Below are positions 6,465-13,585 of a stretch of DNA of 40,995 bases, one piece after another. The DNA lies in the IMG/VR virus record IMGVR_UViG_3300047409_000085, positions 1-40,995 of that record; one strand, given 5' to 3'. A model generated the notes under the pieces. It worked only from the letters and a program-made list of their open reading frames with translations, did not search any database and was not told where the DNA came from. The first letter of the stretch is position 1. Each line of letters starts with the position of its first letter. The translations under genes and the position numbers were made by a program. This DNA is from a virus.

Positions 6465-8387
6465 TTAACCACCCTGTCCAAGTTGAAGACCTGATTGATT
6501 CATTAGTGGAGCAAGTCCACCTTGACGTTGTAAGTCTTGTACAGTTTGAACTTGAGTATTGGGTTGTGGTTGTTGCTGTACTTGTTGAATATTATTCAAA
6601 TCATTTGAATATTGTAAAGGTTGATTAGGAACTAATGCAGGAGCAAAGAACCTTCCCGCATCCTTAACATCTAAATTCTCAAACATCCACTTAAAAAACT
6701 CTGTCCAATTTAACTGTACTCCCAACTGTTGAAATAACTGTGCTTGTGGAACAAGAATCTGCATTAACTGTAAAGCTTGTTGCCTCATTAACTGAGGATC
6801 AGACTTAGGAGCAGCAACTGACTCCATTGTCATATCAACAGGGTCTTGAATATCATCTACAGAATATGATACCCAATATTTTCCTTCAGGGCCAGCAATA
6901 CGAATAATTTGATTTGTCAACATATTAGACTTGATGTGAGCAAGAATATCTTCTCCTACACCAAGTACAAAATTATCCATTGACTCAACCCGATCATCTA
7001 ACTTCATCCTAAATAGATTACCTCTAGCATTAACTTCACCTGCTGTAGTCCTAGAAGGTAATGCTCCACCTTGAATCAATGAATCCTGACCAGAAAGCTT
7101 TTGAAAATCATCTTGAATCCTAGCTTCAATAATCTGATGATCTGTTGACATCGAAGCATCGTTAATGGGAAGAACAGTATTCAATGCTTTTACAAAAATG
7201 TGTGTTCCATCCTCCCCATCAAGAAGTTTATTCACTTCATCTGGTTCAATCTGATTAGCTACAACTTCATACTTACGATTAAATCTCCGTCCGTGTCTAA
7301 ACATTCTAGTACGAACTGCATTTAGTTCGTGTTGTTGATCTTCTACCGCCAAAGCAAGGCCCATAGGAAAAGGACAATCAGGGATAGGGATGAAATCCAC
7401 CATCCTATAAGGAAATCCGTCAAGATAAGGATAAGGCCATTCTTTTTCCACCAATGGAGGAAGGACTCCATCTGCAAAGAGATAATATTTTTTATACTTT
7501 TTATCAAAGACTTTGTAGAGAACGGCAAGTTCATCTTCTTCATTATACTCTGTTCGTTCTTCATTGGTATACGACCTATCAAGATTAAGAATATCGTGAC
7601 GACAAGTTACTGTATAAACACCTGATTCGATTTTATTTACTGTACTTTTCAAATGATTTGAATTTGCTAGTACATCTCTCAACGGCATATAGATAATTTC
7701 AGCACACCATCGGCTAGTAACCAAATCCTGTTCCGTAGCCATATAATCCCAAAGAAAATTATAAGGAGATACTCTCTTCGCATACGGTGCTTCAGCTTTA
7801 ATATAATCAGCATATACAATTTCTCCGTCGGCTTTACTTATAGCTTCATCAAGTTCTAAATTGTATCCTGTTTCAAGAATACCGTGTCCCATAATCACAC
7901 AGTCTAATGCTGCACGTTTGATTTGAGAATGGATTTTACGTTCTTTGTATTCATAGTTGAGAACAGCACCTTGAAGCTTCGCTCCGATAACGTCAGTAGG
8001 CTTAGTTGGATGACATACAAATTCAGGTTTCGTAGATATGAGAAACGGAAGCATATTCTGAATTGTGCTACCAGTGAGATTAACGGTAATTTTATTTCTA
8101 CGATTATCAGACTTAACCATCTCAACAACAATATCATCAGCATCATTCCAATGTTTGCCTCTGTATAAGTCATAAGCTTTATCCCAATTATCTACCCCAT
8201 TCCAATGAGCTTGTCTCCAACGTAAAGCAGAACGTAATCTATTCTGCCATATCTCATAGGTATCATCACCTGTCTTCTTTTCTTTATACTTTGAAGATAC
8301 AACTTCTGCTTTATGCTCCCGATAAGCAGATACATCATTAGCTTGGATTAGCTTTGATTTAGTTATACCTTTTTGATATGTTCCCAT
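6465..8387 (-). CDS. Portal protein
   Basis: 640 aa, MGTYQKGITKSKLIQAND... It forms the dodecameric gate for DNA entry in tailed phages. Recognisable portal features are the N-terminal WQNRLRSALRWRQAHWNGVDNW segment, DLYRGKHW, the KITVNLTGSTIQNMLPFLISTKPEF stretch, and the long helical C-terminal part with Q-rich tail (QQVQQQPQPNTQVQ). It directly follows the large terminase. The ATG has no SD and lies 9 nt after a palindrome copy (8397-8411). Two further copies (6595, 7648) lie inside and are read as S-N-D-L and S-N-H-L. Confidence 0.88.
   Translation of the reverse strand: MGTYQKGITKSKLIQANDVSAYREHKAEVVSSKYKEKKTGDDTYEIWQNRLRSALRWRQAHWNGVDNWDKAYDLYRGKHWNDADDIVVEMVKSDNRRNKITVNLTGSTIQNMLPFLISTKPEFVCHPTKPTDVIGAKLQGAVLNYEYKERKIHSQIKRAALDCVIMGHGILETGYNLELDEAISKADGEIVYADYIKAEAPYAKRVSPYNFLWDYMATEQDLVTSRWCAEIIYMPLRDVLANSNHLKSTVNKIESGVYTVTCRHDILNLDRSYTNEERTEYNEEDELAVLYKVFDKKYKKYYLFADGVLPPLVEKEWPYPYLDGFPYRMVDFIPIPDCPFPMGLALAVEDQQHELNAVRTRMFRHGRRFNRKYEVVANQIEPDEVNKLLDGEDGTHIFVKALNTVLPINDASMSTDHQIIEARIQDDFQKLSGQDSLIQGGALPSRTTAGEVNARGNLFRMKLDDRVESMDNFVLGVGEDILAHIKSNMLTNQIIRIAGPEGKYWVSYSVDDIQDPVDMTMESVAAPKSDPQLMRQQALQLMQILVPQAQLFQQLGVQLNWTEFFKWMFENLDVKDAGRFFAPALVPNQPLQYSNDLNNIQQVQQQPQPNTQVQTVQDLQRQGGLAPLMNQSGLQLGQGG
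6595..6609. repeat. S15 palindrome, exact, C centre
   Basis: Inside the portal gene; reads S-N-D-L. A/T flanks extend the dyad. Confidence 0.95.
7648..7662. repeat. S15 palindrome, exact, G centre
   Basis: Inside the portal gene; reads S-N-H-L. Confidence 0.95.
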
Positions 8388-8396
8388 AAAATAAAA

Positions 8397-8411
8397 TTCA
8401 AATCATTTGAA
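8397..8411. repeat. S15 palindrome, exact, C centre
   Basis: Fills most of the 26-bp gap between large terminase and portal, 9 nt before the portal ATG. Confidence 0.95.
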
Positions 8412-8413
8412 TA

Positions 8414-10231
8414 TTAAACCCAAAGTCTTTGAGAATTTCTCTTTCGTTCCATCTCTCTAATAATTCCTTCACAAGAATTTCTAGGAGGAATCCTAGGTCT
8501 TTCGTTTGGATGTTCAATGTGCATAGTCTTTGCAAGTTGCATAGCAATCATCAACGACATTAAAAGATCATCCCTTCTTCCAATAGCTGCTGCTAGTTTT
8601 CCATTCGTATGTTTAACAAAAGTACGAAGTTGTTTAACCAGTTCTATATCATACACCTGAACGTGGTTCTTTGTCAAGAGATTTTTTGTATCACTAATCA
8701 TCAAATCTCTAGTGACTCCATTAGTTACCCAACCATATCGTAATGGTTTTCCTTTTACCATTCTAACTACGGGTTGAAAATATAAATTAGCATCTGGATA
8801 ATTATGTTCAAGTTCTTGAATGGTGGAATAACCACCTTTGTCATTCAATTCAATTCCCAACAAAGCATTGTTAAAAAGCTTAGATAACCAATATGAAACA
8901 CCTGCAAATTCAATGGAACCAATAACTTGTTCATAAGTTGCAACAGTAGAAAGTTCTGGTAATGCTAGAACTACTAATGCTGAAGGATCACCACCTTCTA
9001 TTCCTTGTGCTCCATCTCCACCTATTACATACCTTTTTCCCGGTATAGGGTCTTGATATACTTTAAGTTCTCCATATAAAGCTTTATGAAATTTCTTCTT
9101 TGCATCAATAATTGTTTCATCGTGATAATATTGGAAACGTCTACAAGTAATGGGATATTTTTTGAGTTGTTGATAAATTGGTTCAGTAACTCTATTTGGA
9201 AATACATTAGTTGCACTTGTGGAAAAAGCATCTTCAACTGTCAAAGGATATTCTTGTCTAAAGATTTGTTTATCATCTTGACACTTCTTATGTATCGTTC
9301 TACGTCTCCAAGCAAGTCTACACATAACTTGATGATGTAACTCAGCAGGATTAGTTTTCAAATCATTTGAAGAATCCCAAAAAATAACTTCCTTTTCAAT
9401 CTCGTCATAAACATCTAACTCGTTACCATATACGGAATCCTGAGTTGTAGATAAGTCGAAATAAATCCCATTCTTGGAAAGATGGATAGTGTACGTGTCA
9501 TCTGCAATCCACGAAATAAATACTTTAACAAAACCGTTCTCCTCGTTATCCCAATAATCTTTAGCATAACCTTCACCTTTTGCAGTAGTTTCAATAACGA
9601 TTGAAGTTCCTGCTTCTTCTGGAACAGCTTGGTAAAGTGAACCAAGCATTGATTTAACATCAACTCCATTCTCTTCAAATAAACCAAACTCAGTTATCAA
9701 TGCGTGATTATAAGTATAAGAACGCCCAATTGATTTCTTAGCTGCTGTTACAGAGTCAACGTGATTGTCTAATCCTATATCTCCGCTTTTTGCATATTCA
9801 GTTAATGAAGTTGCAAAATAAGTTTCCTTCCGATTCATATTACGAATGGAAGGTTTGAGAAGAGGATTACTTCTTAAATAGTAATTTTGAAACTTATCTT
9901 GTAATCCTTCTGAACCTTCATCATCGTGAGCAATTAAGATAATATTCTTTTCACTATTCATTGTTGCAATCCAGAACATCAAAGCAACCCAATAGGTTGT
10001 TGATCCTGTCTGTCTGGATTTAATAACGTAAACTCTAACTGGTTTACTTTGTGATTCTAAATCACTTACAATAGAATTGAGTTTACGTTGCAACTTGTTA
10101 AAGACCAATCTTTGTGGTCTACCTTGCTTATTCTTAATCTTGAGATTGACATATGCGTATTTCTCAAAGTCTTCACGAAGTAGTGGAAGATTTTGTTTGA
10201 TGTATTCAGTTTCCTTTGGATGAATTCTCAT
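8414..10231 (-). CDS. terL: Terminase large subunit
   Basis: 605 aa, the packaging motor. Walker A-like KSRQTGSTT is at residues 71-79, with YNHALITEF as the probable Walker B region. A C-terminal RNase-H-type nuclease domain begins with the VIGGDGAQGIEGGDPSALVVL strand and holds a later acidic RRDDLLMSLMIAMQLA helix. Length is slightly above the common TerL range. The ATG at 10231 has no SD; it stands 3 nt from a palindrome copy (10235-10249). An internal copy at 9357 reads S-N-D-L. The gene follows the small subunit and precedes the portal. Confidence 0.92.
   Translation of the reverse strand: MRIHPKETEYIKQNLPLLREDFEKYAYVNLKIKNKQGRPQRLVFNKLQRKLNSIVSDLESQSKPVRVYVIKSRQTGSTTYWVALMFWIATMNSEKNIILIAHDDEGSEGLQDKFQNYYLRSNPLLKPSIRNMNRKETYFATSLTEYAKSGDIGLDNHVDSVTAAKKSIGRSYTYNHALITEFGLFEENGVDVKSMLGSLYQAVPEEAGTSIVIETTAKGEGYAKDYWDNEENGFVKVFISWIADDTYTIHLSKNGIYFDLSTTQDSVYGNELDVYDEIEKEVIFWDSSNDLKTNPAELHHQVMCRLAWRRRTIHKKCQDDKQIFRQEYPLTVEDAFSTSATNVFPNRVTEPIYQQLKKYPITCRRFQYYHDETIIDAKKKFHKALYGELKVYQDPIPGKRYVIGGDGAQGIEGGDPSALVVLALPELSTVATYEQVIGSIEFAGVSYWLSKLFNNALLGIELNDKGGYSTIQELEHNYPDANLYFQPVVRMVKGKPLRYGWVTNGVTRDLMISDTKNLLTKNHVQVYDIELVKQLRTFVKHTNGKLAAAIGRRDDLLMSLMIAMQLAKTMHIEHPNERPRIPPRNSCEGIIREMERKRNSQRLWV
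9357..9371. repeat. S15 palindrome, exact, C centre
   Basis: Inside terL; reads S-N-D-L. Confidence 0.95.
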
Positions 10232-10234
10232 AAA

Positions 10235-10249
10235 TTCAAATGATTTGAA
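10235..10249. repeat. S15 palindrome, exact, G centre
   Basis: Intergenic, 3 nt upstream of the terL ATG. Confidence 0.95.
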
Positions 10250-10254
10250 TATTT

Positions 10255-10321
10255 GTCAATTAACAAACTCGAAATGCAGCAAAGCATCATTTCTTCATTC
10301 GTCAATTGACGAATTCGAAAT
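10255..10321. repeat. Imperfect direct repeat of the terS 3' end
   Basis: Bases 10255-10275 and 10301-10321 match at 18 of 21 positions. On the minus strand both can read F-E-F-V-N-stop, so the distal copy looks like a relic duplication of the small-terminase C terminus. The inner copy includes a 16-bp perfect palindrome (10298-10313). Confidence 0.6.
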
Positions 10322-10865
10322 CTTCTTGATTTATCAACTCTTCCCATTTGTAAGGAGTTACTATTTCTTTTTCAGTTTTCAAATGATTTGAATTTATTTC
10401 ATCAAGGTTAAAGACTTCTTCTGGTCTAGCATTGAGAGCAGTTGGGATTTCTTTAACCTTGATGATCTTTTCATACTCAACATCAATTGGATTAACACTT
10501 TTAGACTCCTCTTGACGAATTTGTTGTTCAAGTGAAATGTTCACATCAACATTGGATTTACGTGATAAATCACCTGTATATTCTGCGATCATTTTGATAG
10601 CTGACATTGCAGACTTATCGTTTCCATATTCTGCGATATTACGCAGCTTGCTAAATCCTTTAGAGTGGAGGAATAGTTTAGCTTGAGTCTTACTATAGTT
10701 TGCAACACAAACCATAAATTGTGTATCTTGCATTAGTTGAATGGACTGATACATTGTCAGTCCGAATTGTTCTTCCAATTCATTGATTGTGGAACAATTA
10801 CCACTAGCCATTGCTATTAAAATTTTTTCTTTCAAATCATTTGAAATAAAATCAATTGTTTTCAT
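10302..10865 (-). CDS. terS: Terminase small subunit-like protein
   Basis: 187 aa, MKTIDFISNDLKEKILIAMASG..., SD GGAG before ATG 10865. The N-terminal half looks like a helix-turn-helix DNA-recognition domain (STINELEEQFGLTMYQSIQLM), then a helical part, then an acidic C terminus that could contact the large subunit. It is the first gene after the consensus leftward promoter and sits just before terL, the usual place of terS. Two palindrome copies lie inside (10831 read S-N-D-L; 10378 read S-N-H-L). Confidence 0.72.
   Translation of the reverse strand: MKTIDFISNDLKEKILIAMASGNCSTINELEEQFGLTMYQSIQLMQDTQFMVCVANYSKTQAKLFLHSKGFSKLRNIAEYGNDKSAMSAIKMIAEYTGDLSRKSNVDVNISLEQQIRQEESKSVNPIDVEYEKIIKVKEIPTALNARPEEVFNLDEINSNHLKTEKEIVTPYKWEELINQEDFEFVN
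10378..10392. repeat. S15 palindrome, exact, G centre
   Basis: Inside terS near its 3' end; reads S-N-H-L. Confidence 0.95.
10831..10845. repeat. S15 palindrome, exact, C centre
   Basis: Inside terS at codons 8-11; reads S-N-D-L. Confidence 0.95.
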
Positions 10866-10890
10866 AAGTTAGTTCTCCACTCACAAACAT

Positions 10891-10919
10891 ATTATAACAC
10901 AAGCGAATTCGCTTGTCAA
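10891..10919 (-). promoter_or_regulatory. Consensus late promoter (TTGACA-17-TATAAT) reading into terS
   Basis: On the minus strand, TTGACA (10919-10914), a 17-nt spacer and TATAAT (10896-10891) match the sigma-70 consensus perfectly. The spacer holds the 18-bp perfect palindrome described separately. It probably drives the long late operon. Confidence 0.85.
10899..10916. promoter_or_regulatory. 18-bp operator-like palindrome in the late promoter spacer
   Basis: ACAAGCGAATTCGCTTGT is perfectly symmetric, lies between -35 and -10 and overlaps the -35 hexamer. A protein bound here would block polymerase. Its GCGAATT core recurs in the repeats at 11895-11930. Confidence 0.7.
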
Positions 10920-10953
10920 GTACTATTTTCAAATAAATAAAATTTATTTTTAT

Positions 10954-10968
10954 TTCAAATGATTTGAA
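10954..10968. repeat. S15 palindrome, exact, G centre
   Basis: In the control region, about 35 bp upstream of the late promoter -35. Confidence 0.95.
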
Positions 10969-11015
10969 CTTTTGGGTTCCTTCCTGTGAATGAATCTTTC
11001 TACCATCTTCCTAAT

Positions 11016-11038
11016 GTAGAATCCTAAAGGGATTCTAC
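11016..11038. other. Hairpin with 9-bp perfect stem
   Basis: GTAGAATCC and GGATTCTAC are separated by 5 nt. There is no T-run on either side, so it is not an evident terminator. Confidence 0.5.
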
Positions 11039-11100
11039 TAACACTTATTAACTTCGTTAATTATATTAGGATAATAAGTTAATAATATATTAGTTATATT

Positions 11101-11126
11101 ATTATAGGCAGTATACTGCCTATAAT
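11101..11126. repeat. 26-bp perfect palindrome in AT-rich DNA
   Basis: The core GGCAGTATACTGCC is extended with A/T on both sides to 26 perfectly symmetric bases. The half-site TACTGC also occurs repeatedly in the array at 11317-11450. Candidate operator or origin element. Confidence 0.7.
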
Positions 11127-11187
11127 TATTATAAACTCATAAGATATTTATATCTTACTCATATTATTTTTTTTATTCTTATTATAA

Positions 11188-11202
11188 TTCAAATCATTTG
11201 AA
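11188..11202. repeat. S15 palindrome, exact, C centre
   Basis: In the AT-rich part of the control region. Confidence 0.95.
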
Positions 11203-11316
11203 TATTTATTAACTATATTAAAAAATATTTTGTGTGATATAACAGGTTATATAAAATTTATTTTGTGTGTTATATCAACTTATCAACTAAATAGGGTGAT
11301 ACAGGTTGGACATATC

Positions 11317-11450
11317 CCATACCTGTACTGCTGGTACCAGCAGTGTGTACTGCACTCCGTGCACAAATATTGAACCCTGCACACAGTACACAAGCCAAGT
11401 CCATACCTGTACTGCGGAATCCGCAGTACACTTCTGTACCGCCTGTACTG
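11317..11450. repeat. Dense inverted/direct repeat array (TACTGC half-sites)
   Basis: A 15-bp direct repeat CCATACCTGTACTGC occurs at 11317-11331 and 11401-11415, 84 bp apart. Each copy runs into a perfect palindrome: 18 bp at 11327-11344 and 23 bp with one central base at 11408-11430. Other TACTGC/GCAGTA half-sites occur in both orientations (about 11349, 11386, 11446). The arms TGTGTACTG and CAGTACACA form a further inverted repeat. The segment is GC-richer than its surroundings. It may be a replication origin or a multi-operator silencer. Confidence 0.7.
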
Positions 11451-11531
11451 CGACACAATGGGTACACACCTGCAACGCAGGAATGGGTACACTGGACTCG
11501 ATTAGATCGCGCACGATTCGATTTCTTTTTC

Positions 11532-11546
11532 TTCAAATCATTTGAA
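11532..11546. repeat. S15 palindrome, exact, C centre
   Basis: In the control region, followed 2 bp later by a separate 16-bp dyad (TACACGATTTCGTGTA, 11548-11563). Confidence 0.95.
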
Positions 11547-11699
11547 GTACACGATTTCGTGTATTGAGTATTCCATTTCGTATAATCGCTTAACTTTAAT
11601 TGAATTAATCATTTGACTCAACTTCATTCAAAATTGTATTGAAATCATTCAACCATTTGGTATAATTCCAGAATCGAACAATCCTTTGTTTTCAACAAT

Positions 11700-11880
11700 T
11701 TAGCTTTGGCACAGTGATTGCCATTCTCGAACTCGTCGAAACGAAGTGGAGACGACGAGAAAAGAATTGTCATCCCCTCGGAGTTCCGCCTGCCGGAGTG
11801 ACTCACTCTGCCCCTCTGGGGCAGCGTTCGTTTCTACAGATTCCGCCGCCCCTTCGGGTTTCCCCAGAGAGGCGGGTTGC
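11700..11880. other. GC-rich structured stretch, possible RNA leader
   Basis: Base composition jumps from AT-rich to clearly GC-rich. It includes a perfect 7-bp hairpin CTGCCCC-TCT-GGGGCAG (11808-11824), a C(TTCG)G tetraloop-like turn near 11855 and further complementary pieces. It reads like the start of an imported segment that continues through the 115-aa gene to about 12420. Confidence 0.45.
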
Positions 11881-11894
11881 GAAATAATTTAAGA

Positions 11895-11930
11895 TCAAAT
11901 GCGAATTTGCTTGACTCAAATGCGAATTTG
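11895..11930. promoter_or_regulatory. Two phased operator-like repeats at the early promoter region
   Basis: TCAAATGCGAATTTG occurs at 11895-11909 and 11916-11930, exactly 21 bp apart (two helical turns). A -35-like TTGACT (11911-11916) and a -10-like TAATAG (11935-11940) fall in the same place. Each repeat is close to a palindrome and shares GCGAATT with the late-promoter operator. Confidence 0.55.
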
Positions 11931-11978
11931 ACAATAATAGCACCTGTCGCAATCAAGCGACCACTATCAAGGAGGATC

Positions 11979-12326
11979 ATGAAAACAGTCATAATTAAAA
12001 ACGGAATTACCGAGTTCGAGAGGTTTGAAGACCAACCTATCGAAAAGCATCCCAGCGTAATCAGAGATGCCGTTCTTCACGGCCTTGCCACGTACACCGA
12101 TAGCTACGGGGCAGAGTGGACGGCGACCCGCAACGACGGGCCGCAGAAATATGCAATACAAAGGGCGGGAGAGCGTGTGATCGCAACTCATCACCCAGAC
12201 GGAAGCGTCACACATATGGCGCGGTTCGTCGCGCCCGGAAACAGTTTTGCGGGCGGCGGTTGGCTCGCTATTGAGCAGATTGAAAAAAGCTACACCGCTG
12301 AAGAGCGGAAGCTTTTGGGAAAATAA
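11979..12326 (+). CDS. First early gene, hypothetical, 115 aa, GC-rich
   Basis: MKTVIIKNGITEFERFED..., ATG 11979 preceded by AAGGAGGATC, a strong SD; the longer frame from 11877 has no such site. No family is recognised. The middle looks like a small beta-rich domain (YAIQRAGERVIATHHPDGSVTHMARF). Codon use is GC-rich, unlike nearly all other genes here, so it is probably recently acquired. Its stop overlaps the next ATG (TAATG). Confidence 0.65.
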   Translation: MKTVIIKNGITEFERFEDQPIEKHPSVIRDAVLHGLATYTDSYGAEWTATRNDGPQKYAIQRAGERVIATHHPDGSVTHMARFVAPGNSFAGGGWLAIEQIEKSYTAEERKLLGK

Positions 12327-12544
12327 TGCGTATCTCAAACCTTGACCTTTCTGAGACTGAGGTTGAAAAGCTTCAGTCTCTCGCAAGGGAGAAAGGGCAC
12401 GCCTCCTTCGACGAAAGAAAAAAAAGAAGTTCAAATGATTTGAACTTTGAACTTCAGAAAGGAAAAGAAAATGGAAGAATTAAGAAAAGAAATCGAAGAA
12501 ACTCGAATGATCCTGCAAAAATTACGCAAAGATTATGCAGATAA
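12326..12544 (+). pseudogene. Hybrid or truncated ORF spanning a composition junction
   Basis: Codons 1-33 (MRISNLDLSETEVEKLQSLA...) are GC-rich and protein-like and are coupled to the upstream gene by TAATG. At about 12420 the DNA changes to an AT-rich stretch with a palindrome copy (12430-12444), and the frame then overlaps the SD and start of the next gene (12471). The simplest reading is a gene whose 3' part was lost where imported DNA joined the phage backbone. Confidence 0.45.
12430..12444. repeat. S15 palindrome, exact, G centre
   Basis: Stands at the junction between the GC-rich segment and AT-rich backbone DNA. Confidence 0.95.
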
Positions 12545-12614
12545 TCCAACTGTCAAACAACAAATAACTAATACAGAAAAGAAACTAGCTATATTAGTCA
12601 GAATAGCAAATTAG
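12471..12614 (+). CDS. Small coiled-coil protein, 47 aa
   Basis: MEELRKEIEETRMILQKLRK... ends with TAG at 12612-12614. The SD AGAAAGGAAAAG precedes the ATG. It is charged and almost entirely helical with heptad spacing. It overlaps the end of the hybrid ORF at 12326. Unknown function. Confidence 0.6.
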   Translation: MEELRKEIEETRMILQKLRKDYADNPTVKQQITNTEKKLAILVRIAN

Positions 12615-12626
12615 CTCAAATTTCAC

Positions 12627-12655
12627 TTGACAACACAATAATCTGAGAGTATACT
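12627..12655 (+). promoter_or_regulatory. Early promoter TTGACA-17-TATACT with dyad over the -10
   Basis: TTGACA 12627-12632, TATACT 12650-12655. The 14-bp palindrome GAGAGTATACTCTC (12645-12658) covers the -10. It precedes the 57-aa gene at 12680. Confidence 0.75.
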
Positions 12656-12679
12656 CTCACTCGAATAGGAGACAACACA

Positions 12680-12853
12680 ATGCCTTACTCACCACATAGA
12701 ACAGCGTTCGTTACAGTGTATCACTCAACGAATATACATACTTCACTTGACACACTACTGAAAGTAGCAGTAAACTCTGCCATCACATCATACTGGCAGA
12801 ATCTAATTACTGCTCAACAATTGGACTTGTTCCTGTACGAGATTAGTTTGTAA
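12680..12853 (+). CDS. Small early protein, 57 aa
   Basis: MPYSPHRTAFVTVYHSTNIH... ends in EISL. Start chosen for the SD AATAGGAGACAACACA. It has its own consensus promoter 25 bp upstream, a typical arrangement for early host-takeover genes, but no family is recognised. Confidence 0.6.
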   Translation: MPYSPHRTAFVTVYHSTNIHTSLDTLLKVAVNSAITSYWQNLITAQQLDLFLYEISL

Positions 12854-12871
12854 CAAGTCGAAACTATCCAC

Positions 12872-12901
12872 TTGACAAATGGATAGTCTAGGAGTTAGAC
12901 T
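12872..12901 (+). promoter_or_regulatory. Early promoter TTGACA-18-TAGACT with flanking dyads
   Basis: The -35 sits in the loop of an 8-bp inverted repeat (ACTATCCA 12863-12870, TGGATAGT 12880-12887). The -10 sits in the dyad TAGGAGT-TAG-ACTCCTA (12889-12905). It precedes the gene at 12955. Confidence 0.6.
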
Positions 12902-12954
12902 CCTACTGATGAGACTAGATCATTTGAGAAATGTAGATAATTGGAGATAAGACA

Positions 12955-13131
12955 ATGTACGAAGTTAAACTGAGTTGGGAAAATGGCCGCAAAGAAACAA
13001 AGTCTTTTGACGACTACAACGATATGATTTCCTACTTGGCGGACAACCTGGATGCCGGTTTCCGGGTGTGGAAAGACGGCGAGCAGATCAACGAAGCTGA
13101 CGTTGCCCGCGACGTGGAATTGGTTTCCTAA
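12955..13131 (+). CDS. Small early protein, 58 aa, GC-leaning codons
   Basis: MYEVKLSWENGRKETKSFDD..., SD TGGAGATAAG. The pattern suggests a small alpha/beta fold. Codons such as GCC, GGC, CTG and GTG are frequent, unlike the neighbours, hinting at separate acquisition. Unknown function. Confidence 0.65.
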   Translation: MYEVKLSWENGRKETKSFDDYNDMISYLADNLDAGFRVWKDGEQINEADVARDVELVS

Positions 13132-13204
13132 ACACGAACGCGGAATCACTTACAGGAAATCAGATGATAGCTGGCTACTTGCTAGCTTTCAGGAACTGAT
13201 GAGA

Positions 13205-13219
13205 CTCAAATCATTTGAA
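13205..13219. repeat. S15 palindrome variant (first T to C)
   Basis: 14/15 match. Its terminal GAA merges into the SD (GAAAGGA) of the 70-aa gene at 13228. Confidence 0.85.
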
Positions 13220-13227
13220 AGGATTAT

Positions 13228-13440
13228 ATGAAACTATTACTTTATAGTGAATTAGACGATTCACAAAAAGAAGAAGTGAAAAGAAGATATGTTCATTGGA
13301 AATATGATACAACTTCTTTAACTTTTGAAGATTGGGCAAACAAACATTCTTTCTATATTAGAAAAGATGGAAAATTGTCCAATAAGCATAAACACTGTGA
13401 ACCAGACTTTTATGCTGATAGTTTCAAAAATAACTCTTGA
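13228..13440 (+). CDS. Small early protein, 70 aa
   Basis: MKLLLYSELDDSQKEEVKRRYVHW..., SD GAAAGGA. Charged, with aromatic residues (YVHWKYDTTSLTFEDWANKHSFYIRK). No family recognised. The last codons overlap the -35 of the next promoter (13437). Confidence 0.65.
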   Translation: MKLLLYSELDDSQKEEVKRRYVHWKYDTTSLTFEDWANKHSFYIRKDGKLSNKHKHCEPDFYADSFKNNS

Positions 13441-13465
13441 CAAATGATTTTAGATGTGATAGAAT
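13437..13465 (+). promoter_or_regulatory. Early promoter TTGACA-17-TAGAAT
   Basis: TTGACA 13437-13442 and TAGAAT 13460-13465, reading into a structured leader and the 69-aa gene at 13586. Confidence 0.75.
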
Positions 13466-13475
13466 GTACTCGTTG

Positions 13476-13536
13476 AATGGGAAGTAAATTTAAGGTAACA
13501 AACATTCGCATTAAGTCGAATTACTTACTTTCCATT
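13476..13536 (+). other. Leader RNA with 12-bp closing stem
   Basis: AATGGGAAGTAA (13476-13487) pairs with TTACTTTCCATT (13525-13536), one G-U pair included. A similar stem closes the next leader (13813-13898). Confidence 0.55.
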
Positions 13537-13585
13537 TAAAGGGTTAAACGCTTAAACGATTCAAACTTAAAAGAGGACAATCAAA

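Larger units (their letters stand above)
10866..11978. other. Divergent control region, 1.1 kb without a convincing gene
   Basis: It separates the leftward late arm from the rightward early arm. From left to right it holds a consensus late promoter with an internal operator-like palindrome, palindrome copies at 10954, 11188 and 11532, a 9-bp-stem hairpin (11016-11038) and an AT-rich tract with a 26-bp perfect palindrome (11101-11126). Further right are an inverted-repeat array (11317-11450), a 7-bp-arm dyad at 11548-11563, a GC-rich structured stretch (about 11700-11880) and phased early repeats (11895-11930). The ORFs within it are on both strands and mirror the palindromes, so I do not call them. 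Confidence 0.8.

Noticed and set aside
11270-11567. Several overlapping ORFs on both strands in the control region
   Set aside because: They mirror each other because the DNA is palindromic, have odd cysteine/tyrosine-rich composition and lack SDs.
12747-12776. Third TTGACA promoter-like sequence (18-bp spacer, TAAACT)
   Set aside because: It lies inside the 57-aa coding frame and has a weak -10; more likely coincidental coding sequence, though a dyad is present.
12906-13220. Hammerhead-ribozyme-like CTGATGAG pieces at 12906 and 13194
   Set aside because: The required stem II and conserved GAAA placement cannot be formed; the similarity is better explained by a degenerate repeat of the same leader sequence.
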